From positions 1 through 29,246 of the forward strand of contig CAZSYM010000028.1 in assembly GCA_964611145.1 (NCBI GenBank): a DNA stretch of 29,246 nt. The letters run 5' to 3'. This document shows positions 7,979-16,399 of this stretch, piece by piece; the stretch's first letter is position 1, and each line of letters begins with the position of its first letter. The notes under the pieces are model-generated. The model was not told the origin of the DNA. It saw nothing but the letters and a program-made list of their open reading frames with translations, and searched no databases. The position numbers were made by a program, and so were the translations under genes. The stretch is from WFQV01 sp964611145 (GTDB taxonomy: Bacteria; Bacteroidota; Ignavibacteria; Ignavibacteriales; Melioribacteraceae).

Positions 7979-8110
7979 GCTTTTTAAAAAATTCTTTTTA
8001 CCTTCCAAAATATCTCTTTCAGAAGTGTGTGAAATTTTTCCTTTGAAATAGTGAAAAATGAAATGTTTTCTTTAAATTACGATGTTTTTTTGAATTATTT
8101 TGAATTATAA

Positions 8111-9223
8111 GTGAGACCGACAAAAGCCGTAATTAATCTTGCAAATTTGAGGTTTAATTATCTCAACCTGAAAAAAAAGGCTAAGAACAGACCTGTAATG
8201 GCGGTGGTTAAAGCCGAAGCATACGGGCACGGCATGCTCGATGTAGTGCGTGCGTTGGAAAGCCTAAACGATAAAAAACCGTTGTACTATGGCGTCGCTC
8301 TTTTGGAAGAGGCAATAAAATTACGCAAAAGCGCCTTGACACAAAGTAAAATCCTCACTTTTTCTCCCCTCCACAGCGATGAATTGGATTTTTATCTTAA
8401 GTACGATGTTATTCCCACTTTTGTTTCGGAGGAAAACTTAAAAGTATTGAAAGCCTATAAGGGTAGCAAGCCGTTAAAAATACATGTGAATATCGATACG
8501 GGAATGGGGAGACTTGGAATAGACTATAGAAATGCCGCGAGCATTATTCAAAAAATTGCGGATATGGAAAATGTCCTCATTGACGGACTTTATACTCATT
8601 TTGCAACTTCCGACGAAAAAAATAAAAGCTTTGCTTTGATTCAGCTGGGAAGGTTTAATGAAGTCCTGGCGGAATTAAAATTAAAAAAAATAAATACGGG
8701 GATTGTCCATGCTGCAAACAGCGGAGCGGTATTGGATTTGCCTGAAGCATATTTCGATATGATACGCCCCGGCATTTCGCTTTATGGTTATTATCCTTCG
8801 TTGGAAACTTCGGAATCCGTTAGATTGAAACCCGTTATGAAAGTCCTTTCTGAAATTTCAACCTTGAAGAAAGTTCGAAAAGGTGAATCCGTAAGTTATG
8901 GTAGAATTTATATTGCTAAAAAAGATATAATAGTCGCAACGGTACCGATTGGTTATGCGGACGGCTATAATAGATTGCTTTCGAACAAAGCTTTTGCCTT
9001 TGTCAAGGGGAAAAGAATAAGACAGATAGGACGTGTAACTATGGATAGAATCTTGTTTGATGTTACTGATTTGAATGTGAAGGTTGGCGATAAAGTGCTT
9101 TTAATGGGAAGAGAAAATAAAGCAAATGTGGACGCTTGGGAATGGTCTAAAATTTTGAATACAATTCCTTATGAAATTACGTGTAACATAAGTCAAAGAG
9201 TTCCGAGAGTTTACGTTGACTGA
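8111..9223 (+). CDS. alr: Alanine racemase
   Basis: A 370-residue fold-type III PLP enzyme that interconverts L- and D-alanine, supplying D-Ala for peptidoglycan. Lys34 in VVKAEAYGHG is the PLP lysine and Tyr263 in SVSYGRIY the second catalytic base; HVNIDTGMGRLG, HAANSGAVL, DMIRPGISLYG and PIGYADGYNR are all typical. Length is normal for the family, without a fused MurF domain (a fusion seen in some Bacteroidota). The start is GTG 8111, with the family N-terminus RPTKAVINLANLRFNY, though no strong ribosome site precedes it. It heads a tight gene series with manC and folC; its 3' end overlaps the next gene by 8 bases. Confidence 0.95.
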   Translation: MRPTKAVINLANLRFNYLNLKKKAKNRPVMAVVKAEAYGHGMLDVVRALESLNDKKPLYYGVALLEEAIKLRKSALTQSKILTFSPLHSDELDFYLKYDVIPTFVSEENLKVLKAYKGSKPLKIHVNIDTGMGRLGIDYRNAASIIQKIADMENVLIDGLYTHFATSDEKNKSFALIQLGRFNEVLAELKLKKINTGIVHAANSGAVLDLPEAYFDMIRPGISLYGYYPSLETSESVRLKPVMKVLSEISTLKKVRKGESVSYGRIYIAKKDIIVATVPIGYADGYNRLLSNKAFAFVKGKRIRQIGRVTMDRILFDVTDLNVKVGDKVLLMGRENKANVDAWEWSKILNTIPYEITCNISQRVPRVYVD

Positions 9224-10103
9224 TTTGGATTTTAAAAAACAATACGTGGTTCAGGCTATTACACTCGCGGCAAATAATCTTAGACTGAGTTCCGAAAAAA
9301 TAGAAGTGGTAACGCTTTTACGTGAACATTTGCTTGAAAGCGAAGATATGTTTTTGGAAATTCAATCTATGAAAACCATTACGGAATTTTCGAAATTTGC
9401 CGTGCGACTTGGTGAGCTGTATGAATATATTTCGGGAGCCGCTATTGATTTTCTTAAAATTTCGGAAAAATTCAAGGAACAGAGTCATAATCTGGTGCGA
9501 GACTTAAGTGCATTGTTGGATACCGTTACTCCCGCCGATTTTAAGAAAATAGTTGAAAAAAGGAACGATGAAACCGAAGTCGAATATTCATTGAAAAAAC
9601 ATGATACCAATGAACTCGTGGATTGGTCCAAAGAAAGCAAGCAATCCTCCGAATTTGTTGAACTTCCAGAAGAGAAACAGAGCGAGGAAAAAGAAAAATT
9701 TATTTTGGGGGACTTAAAAACCAATGTTGAGTTTGATTTCGATAATTACGTTTTCTCCGTTTTGAGACCGATTAAAAAATTCGATGCTTTCCTTGAAAGG
9801 CTTGCGGGGGGAAATTATAAAAGCGAAGAACTCGAAAATTATTACGATACATTTCGTCAAAATGCTGTTCTATCCAGAAAGGCGGGTTTAGAAATAATAA
9901 CTCGTATGCATAGAAACCTTTACGAAGCATTGGACTTGATTCACGAAGGCAGACTTGATGCCAGTAAAGAAAACCTTGATTTGTTGCGTGCCTGCTTGGT
10001 TGTAATTGTTGCTATAGTGCGGGAAAAGGATGTCGATATTTCCGATTTCCTTGCTAAAGCTGAAATTTTGACTCAAAGATTGAATGAATTATTAGAGGAG
10101 TAA
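9216..10103 (+). CDS. Unknown helical protein in the alr-manC operon
   Basis: A 295-residue soluble protein, strongly helical by composition, with two domains (about 1-110 and 165-295) joined by an acidic, Ser/Glu-rich linker (about 115-160). No signal peptide, membrane segment, metal site or nucleotide motif was found. The best start is TTG 9216, overlapping the end of alr by 8 bases; TTG 9225 is an alternative. It ends 2 bases before manC, and its last codons GAGGAG provide the ribosome site for manC, so it is firmly in the same transcript. The helical-bundle look recalls phosphotransfer or scaffolding proteins, but there is no conserved His motif, so no function is offered. Confidence 0.75.
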   Translation: MTDLDFKKQYVVQAITLAANNLRLSSEKIEVVTLLREHLLESEDMFLEIQSMKTITEFSKFAVRLGELYEYISGAAIDFLKISEKFKEQSHNLVRDLSALLDTVTPADFKKIVEKRNDETEVEYSLKKHDTNELVDWSKESKQSSEFVELPEEKQSEEKEKFILGDLKTNVEFDFDNYVFSVLRPIKKFDAFLERLAGGNYKSEELENYYDTFRQNAVLSRKAGLEIITRMHRNLYEALDLIHEGRLDASKENLDLLRACLVVIVAIVREKDVDISDFLAKAEILTQRLNELLEE

Positions 10104-10105
10104 AG

Positions 10106-11173
10106 ATGGAACTATTTGCCGTGATAATGGCCGGTGGCGTGGGTTCACGCTTTTGGCCAAGAAGTAGAAAGGAAAACCCTAAGCAATTGCTTAAGATTTT
10201 TGGTAATAATACTATGATTCAGGATACGGTAAAAAGATTGGAAGGGTTGATTGAACCGGAAAATATTTTTGTGATTACGAATAAAGTTCAAAAAGTGCGT
10301 GTAGCCAGTCAATTACCTGCTGTCCCTTCGGAAAATATTATTGCCGAACCATTCGGAAAGAATACCGCTCCGTGTATAGGGCTCGCTTCGATGATTATCC
10401 AAAGGAAAAATCCTGAAGCCGTTACTGTTGTTCTTCCCGCGGATCATTTAATCCAAGATGTGGAGAAATTTCAAGCTCGCATCAAACGCGCGGCGGAATT
10501 TGCATATCATTCCCGTGGATTGATGACAATTGGTATAATTCCCGATCGACCGGAAACGGGTTATGGCTATATACAGTTTGAAGATAAGGAGATTGAGCCT
10601 TTGATTTTTCCCGTCAGTACCTTTGCCGAAAAACCCAATCTTGAAACCGCTAAGCGCTTCTTGAAATCGGGAGATTTCCTTTGGAATTCGGGAATGTTCG
10701 TCTGGCGTGTGGATTCCATTCTCGAAGAGATTTCCAAATATATGCCCGAACTTTATGCAGGGTTGGAAGAAATAAATACGGCAATAGGCAAGGAGAATTT
10801 CGAGAAAAAACTTACCCAAGTTTACGGACGCCTTGCGAAGATTTCAATCGATTACGGAATAATGGAACATTCCGATAGGGTCTTTTTGATTAAAGGTGAT
10901 TTCGGCTGGAGCGATGTCGGAAGTTGGGAAACCGTTTACAGGCTTACGGAGAAAGATAAAGATAACAATGCTAAATTCGGGGATGTATATTTGCAAGACA
11001 CAAAAAATTCGTACATTTACTCTCCCGATAAATTTACTGCTGTTATAGGTGTCGATAATTTGATCGTAATTAATACTCCGGATGCTTTGTTGGTGTGCAA
11101 TCGTGAGCAAGCGCAGGAAGTTAAATCCGTGGTTGATTATTTGAACATGAACAAAAAATATGAATTAACGTGA
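10106..11173 (+). CDS. manC: Mannose-1-phosphate guanylyltransferase
   Basis: A 355-residue nucleotidyltransferase that makes GDP-mannose from mannose 1-phosphate and GTP, for glycans or lipopolysaccharide. The N-terminal signature GGVGSRFWPRSRKENPKQLL holds the nucleotide-binding loop and catalytic Arg/Lys; LPADHLI, FAEKPN, WNSGMFVW, DYGIMEHSDRV and GWSDVGSWETVY follow in family order. It is the short form without the phosphomannose isomerase domain found in bifunctional enzymes. ATG 10106 has GAGGAG seven or eight bases upstream. Its TGA overlaps the ATG of the RpiB-like gene (TGATG), so the two are coupled. Confidence 0.92.
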   Translation: MELFAVIMAGGVGSRFWPRSRKENPKQLLKIFGNNTMIQDTVKRLEGLIEPENIFVITNKVQKVRVASQLPAVPSENIIAEPFGKNTAPCIGLASMIIQRKNPEAVTVVLPADHLIQDVEKFQARIKRAAEFAYHSRGLMTIGIIPDRPETGYGYIQFEDKEIEPLIFPVSTFAEKPNLETAKRFLKSGDFLWNSGMFVWRVDSILEEISKYMPELYAGLEEINTAIGKENFEKKLTQVYGRLAKISIDYGIMEHSDRVFLIKGDFGWSDVGSWETVYRLTEKDKDNNAKFGDVYLQDTKNSYIYSPDKFTAVIGVDNLIVINTPDALLVCNREQAQEVKSVVDYLNMNKKYELT

Positions 11174-11841
11174 TGAAAAAAAATCTTTACACGGAAAGCG
11201 AAATTCAGAGATTGTACAATCGTGGGATAAGAAAAATTGAGATTAAGGAAGGGGATATCTTGACTCCCGCCGCTATTGATAAGATAAAAGCATTGGGAAT
11301 GAATGTGAGTGTGATGCAAGGGAGAAAGGACCTTGCGGGAGAAGGAAACTCGAGGAAAGTTTCCAAAGCTTTTAACGATAAGGCAAATCTTCGCATTGCT
11401 ATTGGCTCCGACCATACGGGCTTTAAATTAAAGCAAGTTTTATCGGAGTATTTACGAAACAAAGGTTTTGAAGTGATTGATGTCGGTACGTTTTCGGAGG
11501 AATCCTGCGATTATCCCGATTTTGCTCTTTCCGTAGCTCGTCGCGTTGAAAGGGGAGAGGCAGCGTACGGTGTAATGTTAGACGCTACGGGAATTCCCTC
11601 GGCAATTGTTGCTAATAAAGTGCCGGGCATACGAGCGGCGACTTGTTATAATGAATTCTCTGCGAAGAGTTCTCGCGAACATAATAATGCCAACATGATT
11701 GTGCTCGGTGCCAAAAGCTTGGGGGAAGAGACGATTAAATCGATTCTGGATATCTTTTTCGATACCGAATTTGCAGGTGGAAGACATCAAAGAAGGCTCG
11801 ATAAAATTACCGCCGTAGAAAATAGGTATGGTAAAGGATAA
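11173..11841 (+). CDS. RpiB/LacAB-family protein with extra N-terminal segment and altered active site
   Basis: A 222-residue protein. Residues about 72-220 are a clear RpiB-family domain: IAIGSDHTGFKLK, ESCDYPDFALSVA, ANKVPGIRAATC, SREHNNANMIVLGA and EFAGGRHQRRLDKI. RpiB normally interconverts ribose 5-phosphate and ribulose 5-phosphate. Here the usual catalytic-loop motif with Cys (ICGTGIG) reads LDATGIP, so Asp137 replaces the catalytic Cys, while the SDH and EHN motifs are kept. Before it are about 50 extra residues (YTESEIQRLYNRGIRKI, then GDILTPAAIDKIKALGM) resembling the N-terminal segment of EutQ/EutT-like proteins. The start is ATG 11173 (GTG 11170 possible). Activity could be isomerisation with another base, a different sugar phosphate, or a lost activity; I do not assign rpiB. 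Confidence 0.85.
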   Translation: MKKNLYTESEIQRLYNRGIRKIEIKEGDILTPAAIDKIKALGMNVSVMQGRKDLAGEGNSRKVSKAFNDKANLRIAIGSDHTGFKLKQVLSEYLRNKGFEVIDVGTFSEESCDYPDFALSVARRVERGEAAYGVMLDATGIPSAIVANKVPGIRAATCYNEFSAKSSREHNNANMIVLGAKSLGEETIKSILDIFFDTEFAGGRHQRRLDKITAVENRYGKG

Positions 11842-11904
11842 AATCCGCCATATTTGTTATGAATTTTATATCATGCCTGTAAAGAGGGAGATATGTGTGA
11901 ATAA

Positions 11905-13182
11905 GTGGAGTGTTTGAAATTGATTGAAATCCAAGAAGCGCTGAAACGCTTGTATTCTTTGCACGATTTCGGTGTGAAGTTGGGATTGTCCAATATTACC
12001 AGACTTGTGGAACATTTGGGTAATCCGCAAAATAAATTTAAGATTATTCATGTCGCCGGTTCGAACGGAAAGGGAAGTGTTGCTTCCTTTCTTGCTTCCA
12101 TTCTGACGGAAAGCGGAAAAAAGACAGGACTTTATACTTCCCCCCATTTTGTTAGATTTAACGAACGAATAAAAATTGACGGTAAAGAAATCGAGGATGA
12201 AAGAATTGCACGATTTATTGAGGAGACGGATGATTTTGTCAAGAAACATAAACCCACCTTTTTCGAAGTTACTACCGCTTTGGCTTTTCAGTACTTTGCG
12301 GAGGAGAAAATTGATATCGCGATTGTGGAAACAGGCTTGGGAGGACGATTGGATGCGACAAATGTTGTCAATCCCTTGGCTTCCGTGATTACCACGATTA
12401 GTTATGAACATACCAATATCCTGGGGAAAACTCTACCGGAAATAGCCGCTGAAAAAGGTGGAATTATTAAAAGAGATACGCCTTTATTCGTAGGGCTTTT
12501 GCCCGATGAGGCTATGCAGACAATTGAAAATATTGCGCGAGATAAATCTTCGCCCGTATTTAAATTAAATGATTATTTGACGTTGAAAAAAGATTATGCC
12601 GTATTGAAAACGGATGATTTCGAATTTAAAATTTACGGGACAGGGCTTCGGGGTAAGCACCAATTAACAAATTCCGCTCTGGCTGTCTTGACGGCTCTTA
12701 AATCGGAGGGAATTAGGGATTACCGTGTGCTGGATAGGGGACTTAGGAATGTAGTCAAAAACACAGGGATACAAGGTAGATATGAGATTTATTTGTCCAA
12801 TCCCAAAATAATTTTTGATTCCGCTCATAACGAAGCCGGAATAAAAGTTTTTCTGGAAGAATTTAGTAAGGAAGAAACCACCTGTGAAAAGAAAACTTTA
12901 ATCTTCGGTGCGATGAAGGATAAGAATATTGCACAAATGTTAAAAATGTTATCTTTTCATTTCGACAAAATTTATGTTACCACCATTGACTATGAACGTG
13001 CCGCTTCAATTGAGACTATTTCGGAAATTGCCGATAAGCTGGGGATAAAAACATCTTCTCTGCCCGAACCCCTTGATTTTATTGAGGAATTTGCTATCAA
13101 AGTTTCAAATGAATGTCTGGTTGTCTTGGGAAGTATATACATATTGGGCTATTTGAAACAGAAACTTTTGGAGAGCGCTTGA
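11905..13182 (+). CDS. folC: Folylpolyglutamate synthase / dihydrofolate synthase
   Basis: A 425-residue Mur-ligase-fold ATP-dependent enzyme that adds glutamate to dihydropteroate and/or folates. It shows the P-loop HVAGSNGKGSVA, then SPHFVRFNERIKIDG, the magnesium/Omega region VETGLGGRLDATNVV, ISYEHTNILGKTLPEIAAEKGGI with the carbamylated-lysine segment, and GRYEIYLSNPKIIFDSAHNEAG of the C-terminal domain. Of the possible starts GTG 11905 is the longest; TTG 11920 lies 9 bases after GGAG and gives an N-terminus (MIEIQEALKRLYSL) closer to the family. It follows the RpiB-like gene after 63 bases in the same direction. Whether it is bifunctional cannot be read from sequence. Confidence 0.93.
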   Translation: MECLKLIEIQEALKRLYSLHDFGVKLGLSNITRLVEHLGNPQNKFKIIHVAGSNGKGSVASFLASILTESGKKTGLYTSPHFVRFNERIKIDGKEIEDERIARFIEETDDFVKKHKPTFFEVTTALAFQYFAEEKIDIAIVETGLGGRLDATNVVNPLASVITTISYEHTNILGKTLPEIAAEKGGIIKRDTPLFVGLLPDEAMQTIENIARDKSSPVFKLNDYLTLKKDYAVLKTDDFEFKIYGTGLRGKHQLTNSALAVLTALKSEGIRDYRVLDRGLRNVVKNTGIQGRYEIYLSNPKIIFDSAHNEAGIKVFLEEFSKEETTCEKKTLIFGAMKDKNIAQMLKMLSFHFDKIYVTTIDYERAASIETISEIADKLGIKTSSLPEPLDFIEEFAIKVSNECLVVLGSIYILGYLKQKLLESA

Positions 13183-13344
13183 CTTTTAAGTATTGATAAA
13201 TTATGTTTCGATGTTCCTCTTGTTCCTTTCAACAAAAATCAGAAAAAAAATTAAAGTCAAGAGCAAACTCAAGGAAAAACCCCTTATCAATAGGTGTTCA
13301 ATATTAAACTAATCATGTATTTTAAAATTAAGTAGGATAGAATT
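13183..13344 (+). promoter_or_regulatory. Leader/promoter region of rho
   Basis: A 162-base gap before rho. It contains a 9-base perfect inverted repeat with arms far apart, TATTGATAA (13191-13199) and TTATCAATA (13284-13292), with a pyrimidine-rich segment between them (around GTTCCTCTTGTTCCTTTC). A weak promoter match is TTGACT (13180-13185) with TATGTT 17 bases on. No terminator for folC is seen. Rho leaders are autoregulated in E. coli; any such control here is inference. Confidence 0.35.
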
Positions 13345-14598
13345 ATGCCAATGGATATTTCCGAATTGCAATCGATGAAAATCGTTGACCTCTACAAAAT
13401 CGCTAAGGAATTGGATTTGTCCGGTTATAGCGATTTGCGAAAACAAGAATTGATATTCAAGATTCTGGAAGCGCAGACAAAAAAAGATGGCTTGACCTTT
13501 GCCAAAGGTGTTCTGGAAGTACTGGTTGACGGCTATGGTTTTCTGCGTTCAGCGGATTACAATTATCTCCCTTCGCCCGACGATATTTATGTTTCCCCCT
13601 CGCAGATTAAAAGGTTCGGTTTGAGAACAGGGGATTTTGTGAGTGGGCAAGTCCGTCCACCTAAGGAAGGCGAACGGTTTTTTGCCTTGTTGCGCGTGGA
13701 AGCGGTTAACGGTAAAAATCCCGAAGAAATTCGCGAAAGAAAACTTTTCGATAATCTAACGCCTCTCTACCCGATGAAGAGACTTAAACTCGAATCCGCT
13801 CCGGGCGAATATTCAATGCGTATCATGGATTTGTTAGCGCCTATTGGTAAGGGGCAGAGAGGTCTTATAGTCTCTCCGCCTAAAAGCGGTAAAACCATTT
13901 TGCTTCAGAAGATTGCCAATTCCATATCTCGAAATTATCCCGAAGTGAAGTTAATCGTATTGCTTATAGATGAACGTCCCGAAGAGGTTACCGATATGAA
14001 GCGCTCCGTCCAAGCGGAAGTTATCTCCTCTACGTTCGACGAACCGGCAGAGCGCCATGTGCAAGTGGCAAATATGGTAATTGAAAAAGCGAAGAGATTG
14101 GTCGAAGCCAATGAGGATGTTGTGATACTTCTGGATAGTATTACCCGCTTGGCTCGCGCTCATAATACGGTTATTCCGCATTCGGGCAGAATCCTTTCCG
14201 GTGGTGTCGATTCCAATGCTCTCCAGAAACCCAAAAGGTTTTTCGGAGCCGCACGTAACACCGAAGACGGCGGTAGCCTTACGATTATTGCGACCGCTTT
14301 GATTGAAACCGGAAGTAGAATGGACGACGTGATTTTTGAAGAATTCAAAGGTACGGGTAATATGGAACTTGTGTTGGATAGGGCTTTGGCGGATAGAAGA
14401 ATCTTTCCCGCCATAGATGTGAACAAGACCGGAACCCGTAAGGAAGAGCTTCTGCTTAGCGAGGAGGAATTGAATAAAGTGTGGATATTAAGAAATCTCC
14501 TTAGTGAGTTCGATAGCGTGGAAGCAATGCAATTTCTGCTTAATAAAATGCGAGGAACTAAGAATAATAAAGAATTCTTACAAAATATGAATAGTTGA
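13345..14598 (+). CDS. rho: Transcription termination factor Rho
   Basis: A 417-residue hexameric RNA-dependent ATPase that terminates transcription. The N-terminal helical domain (ELQSMKIVDLYKIAKELDL) is followed by the cold-shock-like RNA-binding domain (GVLEVLVDGYGFLRSADYNYLPSPDDIYVSPSQI, given here only as its outer landmarks GVLEVLVDGYGFLR and DDIYVSPSQI), Walker A SPPKSGKT, Walker B VVILLDSITRLAR and the Q/R-loop region up to GTGNMELVLDRALADRR. The length matches E. coli Rho; the long low-complexity N-terminal insertion of many Bacteroidia Rho proteins is absent. It has its own leader and a strong terminator, so it looks like a single-gene unit. Confidence 0.97.
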   Translation: MPMDISELQSMKIVDLYKIAKELDLSGYSDLRKQELIFKILEAQTKKDGLTFAKGVLEVLVDGYGFLRSADYNYLPSPDDIYVSPSQIKRFGLRTGDFVSGQVRPPKEGERFFALLRVEAVNGKNPEEIRERKLFDNLTPLYPMKRLKLESAPGEYSMRIMDLLAPIGKGQRGLIVSPPKSGKTILLQKIANSISRNYPEVKLIVLLIDERPEEVTDMKRSVQAEVISSTFDEPAERHVQVANMVIEKAKRLVEANEDVVILLDSITRLARAHNTVIPHSGRILSGGVDSNALQKPKRFFGAARNTEDGGSLTIIATALIETGSRMDDVIFEEFKGTGNMELVLDRALADRRIFPAIDVNKTGTRKEELLLSEEELNKVWILRNLLSEFDSVEAMQFLLNKMRGTKNNKEFLQNMNS

Positions 14599-14620
14599 TT
14601 TTGTTGCGGATGCCTTATTG

Positions 14621-14648
14621 AATCCCTCCTTTGCGAGGGATTTTTTTT
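14621..14648 (+). terminator. Intrinsic terminator of rho
   Basis: AATCCCTC (14621-14628) pairs with GAGGGATT (14635-14642) around a 6-base loop, followed by T at 14641-14648. It sits about 25 bases after the rho stop. Confidence 0.9.
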
Positions 14649-14702
14649 ATCCGTTAATTTTTATTGTAGTATTTTAAAAGAACACTAATTTAAAATGTTT
14701 AA

Positions 14703-15683
14703 ATGTTGCGACGAATAGTTCTTACATCGGGAGATGTTAACGGCATAGGTCCTGAAATCGGGATCAAGACCATTAGCGAAAAGCTAAATGGCGGGAATTT
14801 CAAAGTAATTTTTGTAATACCTCGAAATGTTTTTGAAAAGTATTATAACGAGATTAAAGCAAGTTTCCCGTATAAATATGAGAAAGATATTTCCGATGAT
14901 AGCAACATTGTTTCAATAGTTGATATTCCCGATGTGCCTATGAATATTGGGCTTCCGACTTCTGAATCGGGGAAAGCTTCTTACCAAAGTATTCTTACGG
15001 CGCTTTCGATTCTAAAAGAAAACCCCGAAAATTCCCTTTTAATAACGGCTCCGATTTCCAAAACGGCTTTTGAGCTTGCCGGTATTGATTTCCCCGGACA
15101 TACCGAGCTTTTAGCCGAGTATTTTCACATTCGAAACTATGCTATGCTTTTTTTATCCGAATTTTTTAACGCCGCGCTTGCCACCATTCACGTCCCACTT
15201 TCAAAAGTCGCTGAATATTTGACTGTGGAATATTTGGAGGAATTTTTGCCCTTTGTTCTCGAAGTTGTTAGAAAGGATTTGGGAATAGCCCATCCGCGTA
15301 TAGCCGTGCTGGGAATTAATCCCCATGCGGGTGAGAACGGTCGGATAGGGAAAGAGGAAAATGAAATTATAAAACCCGTTGTCGAAAAAATGCCTAATGT
15401 TTTCGGACCTTTTGTTCCGGACGCCTTTTTTGCCACAAAGAAATATAAGGAGTTTGACATCGTAATAGGAATGTACCATGACCAAGTGTTGATTCCTTTT
15501 AAGATGCTTGCTTTGAATAAAGGCGTGAATTTTACGGCGGGCTTGCCGATTGTAAGAACCTCCCCCGATCACGGTACGGCTTATGACATTGCTGGCAAGT
15601 TAATTGCCGATGCCGGAAGTATGTCGGCGGCTTGGGAATACGGCATTAGAATATTAAATAAAAGGCTTAAAAATGCAGACTAA
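14703..15683 (+). CDS. pdxA: 4-hydroxythreonine-4-phosphate dehydrogenase
   Basis: A 326-residue NAD-dependent, metal-requiring enzyme of the DXP-dependent pyridoxal phosphate pathway; it oxidises 4-phosphohydroxy-L-threonine. The N-terminus TSGDVNGIGPEIGIK is the family signature; metal-site histidines appear in FPGHTELLA, INPHAGE and MYHDQVLIPFK, and RTSPDHGTAYDIAGK closes the active site. Length is normal. It starts 55 bases after the rho terminator and overlaps the methyltransferase gene by 11 bases, so a new transcript probably begins here; no clear promoter was found in the AT-rich gap. Confidence 0.95.
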   Translation: MLRRIVLTSGDVNGIGPEIGIKTISEKLNGGNFKVIFVIPRNVFEKYYNEIKASFPYKYEKDISDDSNIVSIVDIPDVPMNIGLPTSESGKASYQSILTALSILKENPENSLLITAPISKTAFELAGIDFPGHTELLAEYFHIRNYAMLFLSEFFNAALATIHVPLSKVAEYLTVEYLEEFLPFVLEVVRKDLGIAHPRIAVLGINPHAGENGRIGKEENEIIKPVVEKMPNVFGPFVPDAFFATKKYKEFDIVIGMYHDQVLIPFKMLALNKGVNFTAGLPIVRTSPDHGTAYDIAGKLIADAGSMSAAWEYGIRILNKRLKNAD

Positions 15684-16398
15684 ACCGTATTCTTCCGTAG
15701 CCGCTATTTACGACTATCTTATGAATTCCATAGATTACGGGAGTTGGGCGGATTATATTTATGATATTGCCGTGTATTCGGGAGTTAAAATTACCAACGT
15801 GTTGGAAATTGCAGCGGGTACGGGTAAATTAGCGGCACATTTGAAAGATAGATTCCGAAATTTTTTCTTGACGGATATCTCGCTCGAAATGCTGAAACGT
15901 AACAACGACAGTACTCTACCTAAAGTTTGTTGCGATATGAAAGCTTTGCCTTTTAAAAAGAAATTCGATTTTGTCTTTTCCACTTTTGATAGCGTGAACT
16001 ATTTAATGACCAAAGACGACTTGCGAAAATTTTTCTTAAGCGTTAAAAATATACTTGCGGAAGACGGTCTGATAACTTTTGACGTAAGCCTTGAACCTAA
16101 CAGCTTGAAGCATTTGAGATATCTCAATCGGCATGGAGAGGTAAACGGCATTACTTTTACCCAGATAAGCAAGTATGATAAGCGAAAAAGAATTCATATG
16201 AACCGCTTTATTTTTGAATATCCCGACGGCAAGAAATTAGAAGAAGTTCATAAGCAAAGAATTTATACTCCCGACGAAATTTTCGAAGTTTTGGAGACTA
16301 CGGGATTCTATGCCATGGATTGCTTCGAAACGTTTACATTTAGAAATATAAACCCAAAAAGCGAAAGAGCACAATTTTTAATTAAGCATGGGCGGTGA
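15673..16398 (+). CDS. Class I SAM-dependent methyltransferase, substrate unknown
   Basis: A 241-residue methyltransferase with motif I VLEIAAGTGKLA (about residues 40-51), acidic motif II region FLTDISLEML, and motif IV-like FDFVFSTFDSVNYL. The C-terminal part (about 150-240) is a beta-rich substrate domain as in Methyltransf_25/11 small-molecule enzymes. The start overlaps pdxA by 11 bases and its end abuts ftsE, so it is translated from a pdxA-ftsE transcript. The substrate cannot be read from sequence; neither neighbour suggests one. Confidence 0.85.
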   Translation: MQTKPYSSVAAIYDYLMNSIDYGSWADYIYDIAVYSGVKITNVLEIAAGTGKLAAHLKDRFRNFFLTDISLEMLKRNNDSTLPKVCCDMKALPFKKKFDFVFSTFDSVNYLMTKDDLRKFFLSVKNILAEDGLITFDVSLEPNSLKHLRYLNRHGEVNGITFTQISKYDKRKRIHMNRFIFEYPDGKKLEEVHKQRIYTPDEIFEVLETTGFYAMDCFETFTFRNINPKSERAQFLIKHGR

Positions 16399-16399
16399 T

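Larger units (their letters stand above)
7790..8110. other. Divergent intergenic region between rpmB and alr
   Basis: About 320 bases with no gene. It holds the rpmB leader and probable promoter (minus strand), a strong hairpin at 7890-7922, and an AT-rich stretch before alr. Directly before the alr GTG there is a 10-base direct repeat (TGAATTATTT at 8091-8100, TGAATTATAA at 8101-8110). I see no clear alr promoter and no ribosome site for its GTG. Confidence 0.7.

Noticed and set aside
8091..8110. Tandem 10-base repeat before alr as a CRISPR or regulatory array
   Set aside because: Only two imperfect AT-rich copies; most likely chance or slippage.
11866..12411. Minus-strand open frame opposite folC
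   Set aside because: The folC frame on the other strand carries all family motifs across this span.
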